In this document: positions 1-6,634 of the stretch, piece by piece
How positions within the stretch are numbered: position 1 is the first letter of the stretch
Layout: each line of letters starts with the position of its first letter
Source: Candidatus Neoanaerotignum tabaqchaliae
GTDB taxonomy: Bacteria > Bacillota > Clostridia > Lachnospirales > Anaerotignaceae
NCBI GenBank assembly: GCA_904420235.1
Contig: CAJFUS010000209.1
Span: 1 to 12,720, forward strand
Length of the DNA stretch: 12,720 nucleotides
Direction: 5' to 3'
Made by a program: the position numbers and the translations under genes
Notes under the pieces: model-generated
Database searches by the model: none
The model's input: only the letters and a program-made list of their open reading frames with translations
What the model was told of the DNA's origin: nothing

Positions 1-356
1 ATGAAAGAAACAACATGGGCTATAAGCTTATTGCTGAAAAATGCGGAGTTAATTTTATATTTTGCGGCGGCAAAAAGCCGGACATCAGATTCTGCACTGT
101 GCCTAATTCGGAGATATTTGCTTATGACAACTGCGGCGGATATTTTGCTGCCGTATATTTAGGAAAAGCAGAGCCGGTGTGCTATATAAGCGGCGATATG
201 AATGTTTTTTATGTTGCCGACAGCATTGAGAGCTTTATTTCAAATTTGGATACAGAAGCCATTAATAAGAAAATATCAAATAAAAGGCCACTTAAAGAGG
301 TTTTGATTTTCAATTCCTTTAAGGAGGCCATAAATAAATTGGAGAGTATGAAATAA
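1..356 (+). CDS. SMI1/KNR4 (SUKH) family protein, C-terminal part
   Basis: The reading frame is already open at the left edge (codon boundary at base 3), so this is the C-terminal part of a longer gene. About 117 residues are visible and end at TAA. The pattern resembles the second half of SUKH-fold proteins: an aromatic/glycine stretch (FAYDNCGGYFAAV), then PVCYISGDMNVFYVADSIESFISNL, matching the family's ending in which a strand pair leads into an 'ia.S.eeFl' helix. Known members include fungal Smi1/Knr4 and many bacterial immunity proteins of polymorphic toxin systems; other members have unrelated or unknown roles. An internal ATG at base 15 is not a convincing start because it has no ribosome binding site. 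No toxin gene is visible, but the upstream side is not seen. The family call is by eye from a partial sequence and is moderately uncertain. Confidence 0.5.
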   Translation, partial: ERNNMGYKLIAEKCGVNFIFCGGKKPDIRFCTVPNSEIFAYDNCGGYFAAVYLGKAEPVCYISGDMNVFYVADSIESFISNLDTEAINKKISNKRPLKEVLIFNSFKEAINKLESMK

Positions 357-425
357 TATAAAAACATTGGCTAAATATGAATATATAGCGTTTTGCCGGA
401 TATATTTTTATTAAAAAGTATATTT

Positions 426-431
426 GGTGAT
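426..431 (+). promoter_or_regulatory. Ribosome binding site GGTGAT that sets the start of the deacetylase
   Basis: GGTGAT lies 3 nt before the ATG at 435. It matches the 3' half of the full anti-Shine-Dalgarno complement AAGGAGGTGAT, for which such short spacing is normal. The alternatives, a TTG at 393 and an ATG at 453, have no comparable upstream site. Confidence 0.5.
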
Positions 432-434
432 TTT

Positions 435-1265
435 ATGTTTGTTGCTATAAATATGAAAAAAATAAAAAAGGTTTCATTTTTTCTGGTTGCGGCGGCTGTT
501 GTTATTGCGGCCGGCAAAGGAGTTTTTAACAAAAAAAGCATACTTACAATGGCTGACGGAAACACAAAGGGATATTTAGCCATAATAATAGATGATTTTG
601 GCTATAACGGCGAAGGAACAGAGGAAATGCTGGCCCTTGACATACCTTTTACGGCGGCGGTAATGCCGTTTTCGTCTAACACAGACGAAGACATAGCCAA
701 GATAAAAGAAGCCGGAAAAGATTACATAATACATATGCCTATGGAAAGTCTTACGGGAAAAAGGGAGTGGGTAGGCGAAAAGGGCGTTTTTGTGGATATG
801 ACAGACGAGGCCATAAAATCGGCCGTAAGGGACGCTTTTGATAAGGTTGACGGAGCTTCGGGAATGAATAACCACATGGGTTCCGCAGTTATGGAGGACG
901 AAAGATGCCTTTCAGCGGTAATTGACGAGGTGGCCGCAAGAGGCGGAGTGTTTGTTGACAGTGTTACAACGTCAAAAAGCCTTGGTGAGAAGGTATGTGC
1001 TGAAAAAGGAGTAGACATATTTAAGAGAGATGTTTTCCTTGACAGTACGGACGACTCTGAAGTGGTGTGCGGAAATATTGAAAAAGCCGGAAAAATAGCT
1101 ATTGAAAATGGTTTTGCCATTGCCATCGGCCATGTGGGGCCGGAAGGCGGATTTGTTACGGCAAACGCCATAAAAAGCATGTATCCAAAACTTATGGGGC
1201 AGGGCGTTGAGTTTGTTACCATAAGCCGTTTAAGCGAGCTTGTTGCTGAAAAGAGAGATTACTAA
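435..1265 (+). CDS. Divergent polysaccharide deacetylase (YibQ type), membrane-anchored
   Basis: A 276-residue protein in the divergent polysaccharide deacetylase family (Pfam Polysacc_deac_2, YibQ-like), whose exact substrate is generally unknown. A basic N-terminus (KKIKK) and a hydrophobic segment at about residues 14-27 indicate a signal anchor or signal peptide, placing the domain outside the membrane. Family motifs appear in order: AIIIDDFG (about 49-56) with the Asp pair, IIHMPME (98-104), NNHMGS (145-150), FVDS (173-176), RDVFLD (198-203) and IAIGHVGP (229-236), then a VTISRLSEL-type ending. The His and Asp residues expected for metal binding are therefore present. The ATG at 435 is chosen because GGTGAT precedes it; a TTG start at 393 or ATG at 453 is possible. 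The gene is followed after 67 nt by the queG-like gene with no terminator between, so cotranscription is likely. Family assignment is firm, biological role is not. Confidence 0.85.
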   Translation: MFVAINMKKIKKVSFFLVAAAVVIAAGKGVFNKKSILTMADGNTKGYLAIIIDDFGYNGEGTEEMLALDIPFTAAVMPFSSNTDEDIAKIKEAGKDYIIHMPMESLTGKREWVGEKGVFVDMTDEAIKSAVRDAFDKVDGASGMNNHMGSAVMEDERCLSAVIDEVAARGGVFVDSVTTSKSLGEKVCAEKGVDIFKRDVFLDSTDDSEVVCGNIEKAGKIAIENGFAIAIGHVGPEGGFVTANAIKSMYPKLMGQGVEFVTISRLSELVAEKRDY

Positions 1266-1332
1266 AGAATTATGAAATTTGCTTTTTATAAATGCTGTTT
1301 AGGTTTACGGGTTAAATTAAGGCGGTGTTTTA

Positions 1333-2475
1333 TTGTCCGTTTTGTATGAAATTATAGAAAAATATGCCGAAGAGAATGGGATTTGTGATTTTGGAGTGTG
1401 CGGCGCCGAAAGATTTGATTATATACGGGACGACATTGAAAAAAACGCCGATATTCTTAAAGGCTTTGTGGAACAGGATATTGAAAAAAGAATTAATCCC
1501 GACATAACCCTTGAGGGAGCGAAAAGCATTATATCCATAGCCGTAAAATATAACTGTGATATGAATTTTAAGAAAGATAATAAAATACGGGGTTATATAT
1601 CAATGGGGGCCGTCGGAGAGGACTATCATATATATATGGCTAAACTGCTTAAAGGCTTGGCTGAAAAACTTAGTGAAAGCCTTAGTTTCAGATATGCTTA
1701 TTTTTCCGACACCGGTCCCCTTTGCGACAGGGCTGTGGCCTTAAAATGCAAAATAGGATATAAAGGGAAAAACGGCTGTGTTGTTTCAAAAAACGGAGGA
1801 AGCACCGTTTTTTTGGGATATATTATAACTGATATTGATTTAAGTTGTTTTCCGGATTTTCTATTGGAAAGGGAATTTTCTGATTTTAGCTGTGAAAAAT
1901 GCGGACTCTGTGTTAGAAGCTGTCCTTCCGGAGCTTTAAATGAAGCGGGCTTTAAAATTGAAAAGTGTGTATCATATATAACCCAGTTGAAAAGACGTTT
2001 AAGCTATGAGGAAATGAAGCTGATTGGCATCAATATTTACGGCTGTGACATGTGTCAAAAGGTGTGCGCTAAAAATACAGAGCCTGTGCGGCAGATAATT
2101 GATATTAATGAGGCTATGCCGGAAATAGAACATATACTTGGCTTAACAAACCGTCAGTTTAAAGAAAAATATGGTAAAACGGCTATGGGCTGGAGAGGAG
2201 CCGCAGTTATAAAACGCAACGCCGTATGCGCTCTTTTAAAATATGATGAGGAATATGCCTTTAATATGATATGCGGCGCATTAAAAAGCGAAAGCGCCCT
2301 TGTTAGGCAAACGGCGGCAATGGCCGTAGCTTTAAAAAAACAAGATAAGGGTATTGATGTTTTAAAAGAAGCTGAAAAAAATGAAAAAGACAATGAAACT
2401 GTCTCAGTAATTCATGAGTCTTTGAGTTTTTTAAGGAGAGAAATAAAATGGGCTACTGGAACACAAGAGGCTTAA
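1333..2475 (+). CDS. queG: Epoxyqueuosine reductase QueG-type iron-sulfur protein
   Basis: A 380-residue protein matching QueG, the cobalamin-dependent, two-[4Fe-4S] enzyme that reduces epoxyqueuosine to queuosine at tRNA position 34. The N-terminal DUF1730-like half contains GEDYH (95-99) and SDTGPLCDRA (125-134), with D126 at the position of the conserved catalytic Asp. The ferredoxin part has C187, C190, C193 and C197 (C-x2-C-x2-C-x3-C-P), C212 in CVSYIT, and C238, C241 and C245 in IYGCDMCQKVC: all eight cluster cysteines. The C-terminus (about 290-345) looks like HEAT/PBS-type helical repeats, as in QueG. The start is TTG with AAGGCGGTG about 6 nt upstream; no in-frame ATG is better placed. 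The cysteine block is canonical, but some N-terminal motifs (YISMGAVGEDYH rather than the usual YA-G-DYH) are atypical, so a related corrinoid Fe-S reductase is possible. Its last 28 nt overlap recU. Confidence 0.78.
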   Translation: MSVLYEIIEKYAEENGICDFGVCGAERFDYIRDDIEKNADILKGFVEQDIEKRINPDITLEGAKSIISIAVKYNCDMNFKKDNKIRGYISMGAVGEDYHIYMAKLLKGLAEKLSESLSFRYAYFSDTGPLCDRAVALKCKIGYKGKNGCVVSKNGGSTVFLGYIITDIDLSCFPDFLLEREFSDFSCEKCGLCVRSCPSGALNEAGFKIEKCVSYITQLKRRLSYEEMKLIGINIYGCDMCQKVCAKNTEPVRQIIDINEAMPEIEHILGLTNRQFKEKYGKTAMGWRGAAVIKRNAVCALLKYDEEYAFNMICGALKSESALVRQTAAMAVALKKQDKGIDVLKEAEKNEKDNETVSVIHESLSFLRREIKWATGTQEA

Positions 2476-2993
2476 GAGGAAGCGCTTTTGAGGAAATTAT
2501 AAACTTTACAAACGACAGGTATAAAAGCATGGGATTGGCTGTTGTTCAAAAAATACCTACACCAATAACTCCAGTTCAGTTTGACAGCGGGAAAAAAATT
2601 ATAACACTGGCATATTTTGACAAACAAAGCACCGTTGACTATATAGGTATAGCGCAGGGCCATGGACTGTGTTTTGACGCTAAGGAAACTAACCAAAAAA
2701 GTCTGCCCATACAGAACATACACAGTCATCAAATTGAGTTTATGATGAAATTTTCCCAGCAGGGTGGAGTGGCTTTTTTGCTTGTTCATATGGCGGAGTA
2801 TGGAAAATATTATTTTCTTCCTATTGAGATTTTGGAAAAATATTGGACAAAGTCTGTGTCCGGTGGAAGGAAGTCTATACCCATAAGCGCTTTTGAAGAC
2901 ATTTATGAAGTGAAAATAAGAGGCGGAGGGATTATTGATTATCTTGAGGCTGTTAATACATATTTGTGTGAGAGAGAAAAAACGGAAAGTTAA
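2448..2993 (+). CDS. recU: Holliday junction resolvase RecU
   Basis: A 181-residue RecU, the Firmicutes Holliday junction endonuclease that cuts four-way junctions in recombination and chromosome segregation; it acts as a dimer on DNA in the cytoplasm. Recognisable family segments are NTRGLRGSAFEEIINFTN (5-22), QKIPTPITPV (34-43), STVDYIGI (61-68), FDAKET (76-81) and the HQIEFM helix, followed by FLLVHM and YYFLPIEILEKYW. Putative active-site residues are D64, D77 and K79. Their spacing equals the Asp/Glu/Lys set described for the Bacillus subtilis enzyme, with Asp replacing Glu. The ATG is preceded by AAGGAGAG at 2433-2440 inside queG, and the reading frames overlap by 28 nt, which suggests translational coupling. 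It is slightly shorter than the roughly 200-residue B. subtilis protein. I see no clear terminator after it. Confidence 0.93.
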   Translation: MGYWNTRGLRGSAFEEIINFTNDRYKSMGLAVVQKIPTPITPVQFDSGKKIITLAYFDKQSTVDYIGIAQGHGLCFDAKETNQKSLPIQNIHSHQIEFMMKFSQQGGVAFLLVHMAEYGKYYFLPIEILEKYWTKSVSGGRKSIPISAFEDIYEVKIRGGGIIDYLEAVNTYLCEREKTES

Positions 2994-3229
2994 ATTTATG
3001 TTTTAAGGCGGTTAAGTTTGTATTGAAATATGACAATCTAAGACGAGGAAAGAATATTGTATACGGTATTTTGTGTTATGTATAAAATGAAATTTTATTG
3101 CGATGGCATAGGCTATATTTAATTGTTTAGTAAAATTATTTCTTTATTTTAAAGGGATAAATCCAATTAAGTTTGTTGCTTAAGACTTTGTAGAAATTAC
3201 ACAAAAATATCTTTTGAAGTAATTTCCTC

Positions 3230-3247
3230 TTGACAAATTTATAACAA
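3230..3247. promoter_or_regulatory. Candidate Rex (redox repressor) operator overlapping the -35 box
   Basis: TTGACAAATTTATAACAA matches the Rex consensus TTGTTAA-N4-TTAACAA at 11 of 14 defined positions with exactly the expected 18-bp length, and one further base pair (C3229/G3248) extends the dyad. Rex senses NADH/NAD+ and is known to control bcd-etf operons in several Clostridia. The site covers the -35 box, a position suited to repression. The match is degenerate in the left half because that half is also the -35 element. Confidence 0.4.
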
Positions 3248-3258
3248 GATTATAAAGT
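3230..3258 (+). promoter_or_regulatory. Sigma-A-type promoter for the acyl-CoA dehydrogenase-etfBA operon
   Basis: A perfect -35 box TTGACA (3230-3235) is followed by TATAAAGTAAT from 3251. The -10 could be TATAAA (spacer 15) or TAAAGT (3253-3258, spacer 17). Transcription would start near 3265, giving a leader of roughly 245 nt. The perfect -35 and the orientation towards a highly expressed type of operon support it; the imperfect -10 lowers certainty. Confidence 0.55.
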
Positions 3259-3293
3259 AATGCTGTAGGTATTTATATCTGGCAGGAATAGCT

Positions 3294-3323
3294 GTGGAGG
3301 CGGTTGATATGGTTAAGGTATAA
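3294..3323 (+). promoter_or_regulatory. Four-codon leader ORF with its own ribosome binding site
   Basis: GTGGAGG (3294-3300) is followed after 8 nt by ATG at 3309, reading Met-Val-Lys-Val and stopping at TAA (3321-3323). Site strength and spacing are as good as those of the real genes around it. It lies about 45 nt after the predicted transcription start and just before a weak hairpin, so it could act in leader regulation. It could also be accidental. Confidence 0.3.
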
Positions 3324-3338
3324 ATTCTTAAATTTTAC

Positions 3339-3369
3339 AACACACTTGTTTTTTGTGTGTTTATTTTTA
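3339..3369 (+). other. Weak terminator-like hairpin in the operon leader
   Basis: AACACAC (3339-3345) pairs with GTGTGTT (3355-3361) around a 9-nt T-rich loop, followed by a TATTTTTA tract. Stem length and GC content are low, so if it acts it would be a partial attenuator rather than an efficient terminator. Confidence 0.3.
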
Positions 3370-3453
3370 GGGTAAATATTTAGCGTGCCAACTATTTTGA
3401 ATAGGTATTTTTATCGGCGCTCTTTGCCCGCCTCAAAACTGTACAGAATATAA

Positions 3454-3490
3454 ACAGGCAAATAAATTTTAAGCCTGTAGTTTTTAATTT
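3454..3490 (+). other. Second small hairpin before the dehydrogenase ribosome binding site
   Basis: ACAGGC (3454-3459) pairs with GCCTGT (3473-3478) with a 13-nt AT-rich loop, followed by AGTTTTTAATTTTT. The 6-bp GC-containing stem plus T tract is terminator-like but weak. It ends about 20 nt before AGGAGG of the next gene. Confidence 0.3.
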
Positions 3491-3511
3491 TTCAAATAGG
3501 AGGATTTGAAG

Positions 3512-4654
3512 ATGGAAGGTTTTAAATTAACAAAAACACAGGAACTTCAGCGTACATTATTCCACAATTTTGCGGAAAATGAGATTAGGCCTATTGCCAG
3601 GGACATGGACGAGTCAGAGGAGTACTCTATGGACCTTGTTAAGAAAATGCAGAAGTATCATTTCTTCGGCATTCCTTACAGCACAGAGTACGGCGGAGCG
3701 GGAGCAGACGTTCTTACATACACACTTGCCATGGAGGAAGTTTCAAAGGTAGACGCTTCCACAGGAATCACAATATCAGTTCATACATCTCTTTGCTGCG
3801 CCTGCATAAACGAGTTCGGTACAGAGGAGCAGAAACAGGAGTTCTTAAGACCGCTTGTTGACGGAAGCAAAATTGGCTGCTTCGCTTTAACAGAGCCTAA
3901 CGCTGGAACAGATGCTTCAGGCGTTCAGAAAGAGGCTAAAAAAGAAGGAGACCACTACATTCTTAACGGAACAAGTATATTCACAACAAACTCGGGATTT
4001 GCTGATACATTTATCGTTTTCGCCCTTACAGATAAGTCAAAAGGACCTAAAGGAATGTCAGCTTTTATTATTGACAGAACAATGCCTGGCGTTTCAGTAG
4101 GAAACAATATCCCTCGTATGGGTATCAGAGCCGCTTCAAACTGCGAGGTTGCTTATGAAGACGTTGTTGTTCCTGCCAACAGACTTCTTGGCGCTGAGGG
4201 ACAGGGATACAAAATTGCTATGACAGCCCTTGCCGGAGGACGTATCGGTATAGGCGCTCAGAGCGTTGGTATAGCTCAGGGAGCCCTTAACGAGGCTATT
4301 AAATATGTTAAAGAAAGAAAACAGTTTGGAAAGCCTATTGCTAAATTCCAGAACACACAGTTCAAGATTGCCGAGATGCAGACAAAGATTGACGCTGCAA
4401 GACTTATGGTGTGGAGAGCTGCCACAGCAAAGGACAACCATGAAAACTATGCTCCTCTTGCGGCTATGTGCAAGCTTTTCGCCTCAGATGTAGCCAACGA
4501 GGTTACACGCGGATGCGTTCAGCTTCTTGGCGGATACGGATACTCAAGAGAATATCCTGTTGAAAGAATGATGAGAGACGCTAAGATTACTGAAATTTAC
4601 GAAGGTACATCAGAAGCTATGAAGATGGTTATTTCCGGTTCAATGAAGCTTTGA
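3512..4654 (+). CDS. Short-chain acyl-CoA dehydrogenase (butyryl-CoA dehydrogenase type)
   Basis: A 380-residue flavoprotein of the acyl-CoA dehydrogenase family, typical in length for butyryl-CoA dehydrogenase. In anaerobes these enzymes usually run as enoyl-CoA reductases with an ETF. Visible hallmarks are the flavin/substrate segment CFALTEPNAGTDAS (123-136), GGRIGIGAQSVGIAQGA (242-258), KERKQFGKPIAKFQ (267-280) and QLLGGYGYSREYPVERMMRDAKITEIYEGTSE near the C-terminus, with E364 in YEGT as the catalytic base. The ATG at 3512 is chosen because AGGAGG ends 8 nt before it; the TTG at 3506 is too close. etfB follows after 45 nt and etfA after that, so the three should form one reductase complex. 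No thiolase, crotonase or hydroxyacyl-CoA dehydrogenase is adjacent, so the substrate (crotonyl-CoA, acryloyl-CoA or an aryl-acrylyl-CoA) is open. Codon use is strongly biased (Thr ACA, Pro CCT, Leu CTT), suggesting high expression. Confidence 0.93.
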   Translation: MEGFKLTKTQELQRTLFHNFAENEIRPIARDMDESEEYSMDLVKKMQKYHFFGIPYSTEYGGAGADVLTYTLAMEEVSKVDASTGITISVHTSLCCACINEFGTEEQKQEFLRPLVDGSKIGCFALTEPNAGTDASGVQKEAKKEGDHYILNGTSIFTTNSGFADTFIVFALTDKSKGPKGMSAFIIDRTMPGVSVGNNIPRMGIRAASNCEVAYEDVVVPANRLLGAEGQGYKIAMTALAGGRIGIGAQSVGIAQGALNEAIKYVKERKQFGKPIAKFQNTQFKIAEMQTKIDAARLMVWRAATAKDNHENYAPLAAMCKLFASDVANEVTRGCVQLLGGYGYSREYPVERMMRDAKITEIYEGTSEAMKMVISGSMKL

Positions 4655-4699
4655 TAAAAACTTATTGCCTATAATAAAATTTCGGAAGGAGATTATAAG

Positions 4700-5491
4700 A
4701 TGAAAATCGTTGTATGTATTAAACAGGTTCCAGATACTGTAGAAGTTAAAATAGACCCTAAAACAGGAACTCTTATAAGGGACGGCGTTCCAAGTATCAT
4801 TAACCCAGACGACAAAACAGGTATTGAGGCTGCTCTTGAGTTAAGAGACAGAGTAGGCGGCACTGTAACTGTTATATCAATGGGACCTCCTCAGGCTGAT
4901 GTTGCTTTAAGAGAGGCTCTTGCTATGGGTTGCGACGAGGCTATTCTTGTTTCAGGTAGAGAGTTCGGCGGTTCCGATACATACGCCACAAGCGGAATAC
5001 TTGCAGCTGCTTTAAGAAAAATTGGATATGACGTTATAATCACAGGACGTCAGGCTATCGACGGCGATACAGCTCAGGTTGGCCCTCAGATTGGCGAGAA
5101 ACTTGGAATTCCTCAGGTTTCATATGTTGAGGAAATTAGAGAGGCCGCTGACGACCATATTATTGTTAAAAGACATTTTGAGGACGGATACCACATCATC
5201 AAAATTAAAACACCTTGCCTTCTTACAGCTATTGCCGAGCTTGCTAAGCCAAGATATATGTCTGTAAGCGGAATTGTAAAGGCTTATGAAAGCGAAATTA
5301 AGATTATTGGATTTGAAGACCTTAAAGATGACCTTGAGCTTGACATGATAGGTTTGAAGGGTTCACCTACAAATGTTTACAAATCATTTACTAAAGAGGT
5401 TAAGGGAGCTGGCACAATCCTTAAAGACGTATCTGCCGAGCAGGCTGTTGCGGCTATTATGGAAAAACTTGAAGCTAAGCACATTATCTAA
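4700..5491 (+). CDS. etfB: Electron transfer flavoprotein subunit beta
   Basis: A 263-residue EtfB, the small ETF subunit, which binds AMP in classical ETFs or a second FAD in bifurcating ones. It starts with the typical CIKQVPDT (6-13), then INPDDKTGIEAALELRD (35-50), GRQAIDGDTAQVGPQIGEKLG (116-136) and KTPCLLTAIAELAKPRYMS before the C-terminal arm that wraps the partner subunit. The 'GRQAIDGDTAQVGP' version resembles that of clostridial and Megasphaera-type ETFs that couple NADH oxidation to ferredoxin and enoyl-CoA reduction. Bifurcation is therefore likely, but this is inferred from resemblance. GGAAGGAG lies 8 nt before the ATG. The gene sits between the acyl-CoA dehydrogenase and etfA (44 nt gap), the usual order. 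Full length, no defects seen. Confidence 0.96.
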   Translation: MKIVVCIKQVPDTVEVKIDPKTGTLIRDGVPSIINPDDKTGIEAALELRDRVGGTVTVISMGPPQADVALREALAMGCDEAILVSGREFGGSDTYATSGILAAALRKIGYDVIITGRQAIDGDTAQVGPQIGEKLGIPQVSYVEEIREAADDHIIVKRHFEDGYHIIKIKTPCLLTAIAELAKPRYMSVSGIVKAYESEIKIIGFEDLKDDLELDMIGLKGSPTNVYKSFTKEVKGAGTILKDVSAEQAVAAIMEKLEAKHII

Positions 5492-5535
5492 TTTATCTTA
5501 GTTTGAATATATAAAACAAGGAGGAGAACCCTACG

Positions 5536-6594
5536 ATGAGTAAAGGTATTTATATAGCAGTTGAACAAAGAAACGGTAAAGTTCAGAATGTTGGTCTTGA
5601 GCTTATTGGAGAGGCTACAAGATTAAAAGAAGACCTTAAAGAAGATGTAGTTGCTGTATTAATGGGCAGCAACATTAAAGGCGAGGTTAATAAGTTATTT
5701 GAGTTTGGCGCTGACAAGGTAATTTTAATTGACAGCCCATATCTTAAAGAGTATGTTACAGAGCCATATACAAAAGCTCTTGCTCAGGTTTGCAAAGAAT
5801 GCGAGCCGCACATTATGCTTTTTGGCGCTTCATCAATTGGACGTGATGTTGCCCCAAGGCTTGCAAGCCGTGTTAAAACAGGACTTACAGCCGACTGCAC
5901 AGGCTTAAGAATGGTTAAAACAGAGGAAGAAATTCAGAAAGAAATTGCCCTTGGCAATCCAGACCCTACAAGAGGTCTTCTTATGACACGTCCTGCTTTC
6001 GGTGGAAACATTATGGCTACTCTTATGTGCCCAAGAACAGTTCCTCAGATGGCTACAGTACGTCCTGGCGTTATGAAGAAGATTGACAGGATTCCTGGCA
6101 GAACAGGCGAGCTTATTGAAATGAACGTTGATTTTACAGACGCTGACATGAACGTTGAGATTCTTGAGGTTGTTAAGGCTGACAAAAAGGCCGTTGACAT
6201 CACAGAAGCTAAGGTTCTTGTATCAGGCGGACGTGGAGTTGGAAGAGACGGATACGCTATGCTTAGAGCCTGCGCTGATGAGCTTGGCGGAGAGGTTTCA
6301 TCTTCAAGAGCTAATGTTGACGACCCTGCCTGCGAGTGGGCTAAACCTGAAATGCAGGTTGGACAAACAGGAAAGACAGTTAGACCTGACCTTTACCTTG
6401 CCTGCGGTATTTCCGGAGCTATTCAGCACGTTGCTGGTATGGAAAACTCAGACCTTGTTATTTCTATTAACAAGAACGACACAGCACCTATTTTCCAAGT
6501 TTCGGACCTTGGTATTGTAGGCGATGTTAAAGTTATCCTTCCAAAGCTTACAGAGGCTCTTAAGAAATACAACGCTGAAAAATCAGTTCAATAA
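5536..6594 (+). CDS. etfA: Electron transfer flavoprotein subunit alpha
   Basis: A 352-residue EtfA, which holds the electron-shuttling FAD and passes electrons to the acyl-CoA dehydrogenase. The N-terminal domain has GRDVAPRLASR and LTADCTGL (about 105-130). The C-terminal FAD domain is canonical: GRGVGRDGYAML, QVGQTGKTVRPDLYLACGIS (274-293), GAIQH (294-298) and INKNDTAPIF...DLGIVGDV (311-331). There is no extra ferredoxin domain at the N-terminus, unlike some caffeoyl-CoA reductase ETFs. AAGGAGGAG lies about 9 nt before the ATG. It is the last gene of the operon and is followed 12 nt later by a strong terminator. Codon use matches the other two operon genes, with Leu CTT, Thr ACA and Pro CCT dominant. 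Confidence 0.96.
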   Translation: MSKGIYIAVEQRNGKVQNVGLELIGEATRLKEDLKEDVVAVLMGSNIKGEVNKLFEFGADKVILIDSPYLKEYVTEPYTKALAQVCKECEPHIMLFGASSIGRDVAPRLASRVKTGLTADCTGLRMVKTEEEIQKEIALGNPDPTRGLLMTRPAFGGNIMATLMCPRTVPQMATVRPGVMKKIDRIPGRTGELIEMNVDFTDADMNVEILEVVKADKKAVDITEAKVLVSGGRGVGRDGYAMLRACADELGGEVSSSRANVDDPACEWAKPEMQVGQTGKTVRPDLYLACGISGAIQHVAGMENSDLVISINKNDTAPIFQVSDLGIVGDVKVILPKLTEALKKYNAEKSVQ

Positions 6595-6606
6595 TTAAAA
6601 ATAATT

Positions 6607-6634
6607 AAGGCTTCCCGAAAGGGAAGCCTTTTTT
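6607..6634 (+). terminator. Intrinsic terminator of the acyl-CoA dehydrogenase-etfBA operon
   Basis: A perfect 10-bp stem, AAGGCTTCCC (6607-6616) with GGGAAGCCTT (6621-6630), closes a GAAA tetraloop and runs into TTTTTT. It lies 12 nt after the etfA stop codon and is a textbook Rho-independent terminator. Confidence 0.95.

Larger units (their letters stand above)
2994..3505 (+). other. Intergenic region and leader of the acyl-CoA dehydrogenase operon
   Basis: About 510 nt of AT-rich DNA with no gene of convincing size. The first part (to about 3229) holds nothing I can assign; a possible 20-codon ORF begins at a TTG at 3023 behind AAGGCGG, but its spacing is poor. From 3230 it carries the promoter, the Rex-like site, the four-codon ORF and two weak hairpins listed separately. 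It ends with AGGAGG at 3498-3503 for the dehydrogenase. Confidence 0.6.

Noticed and set aside
722..1222. 166-codon open frame on the - strand inside the deacetylase gene
   Set aside because: It is the complement of a gene with clear family motifs; the translation has low complexity (many Ser, Thr, Pro) and no ribosome binding site context.
3023..3085. 20-codon ORF after recU starting at TTG behind AAGGCGG
   Set aside because: Spacing of about 11 nt is poor, the peptide has no recognisable pattern, and the AT-rich region gives such frames by chance.
3512..6594. Caffeoyl-CoA reductase-type (CarCDE) operon
   Set aside because: EtfA lacks the N-terminal ferredoxin-like extension expected of that ETF, and no CoA-transferase or ligase gene is adjacent.
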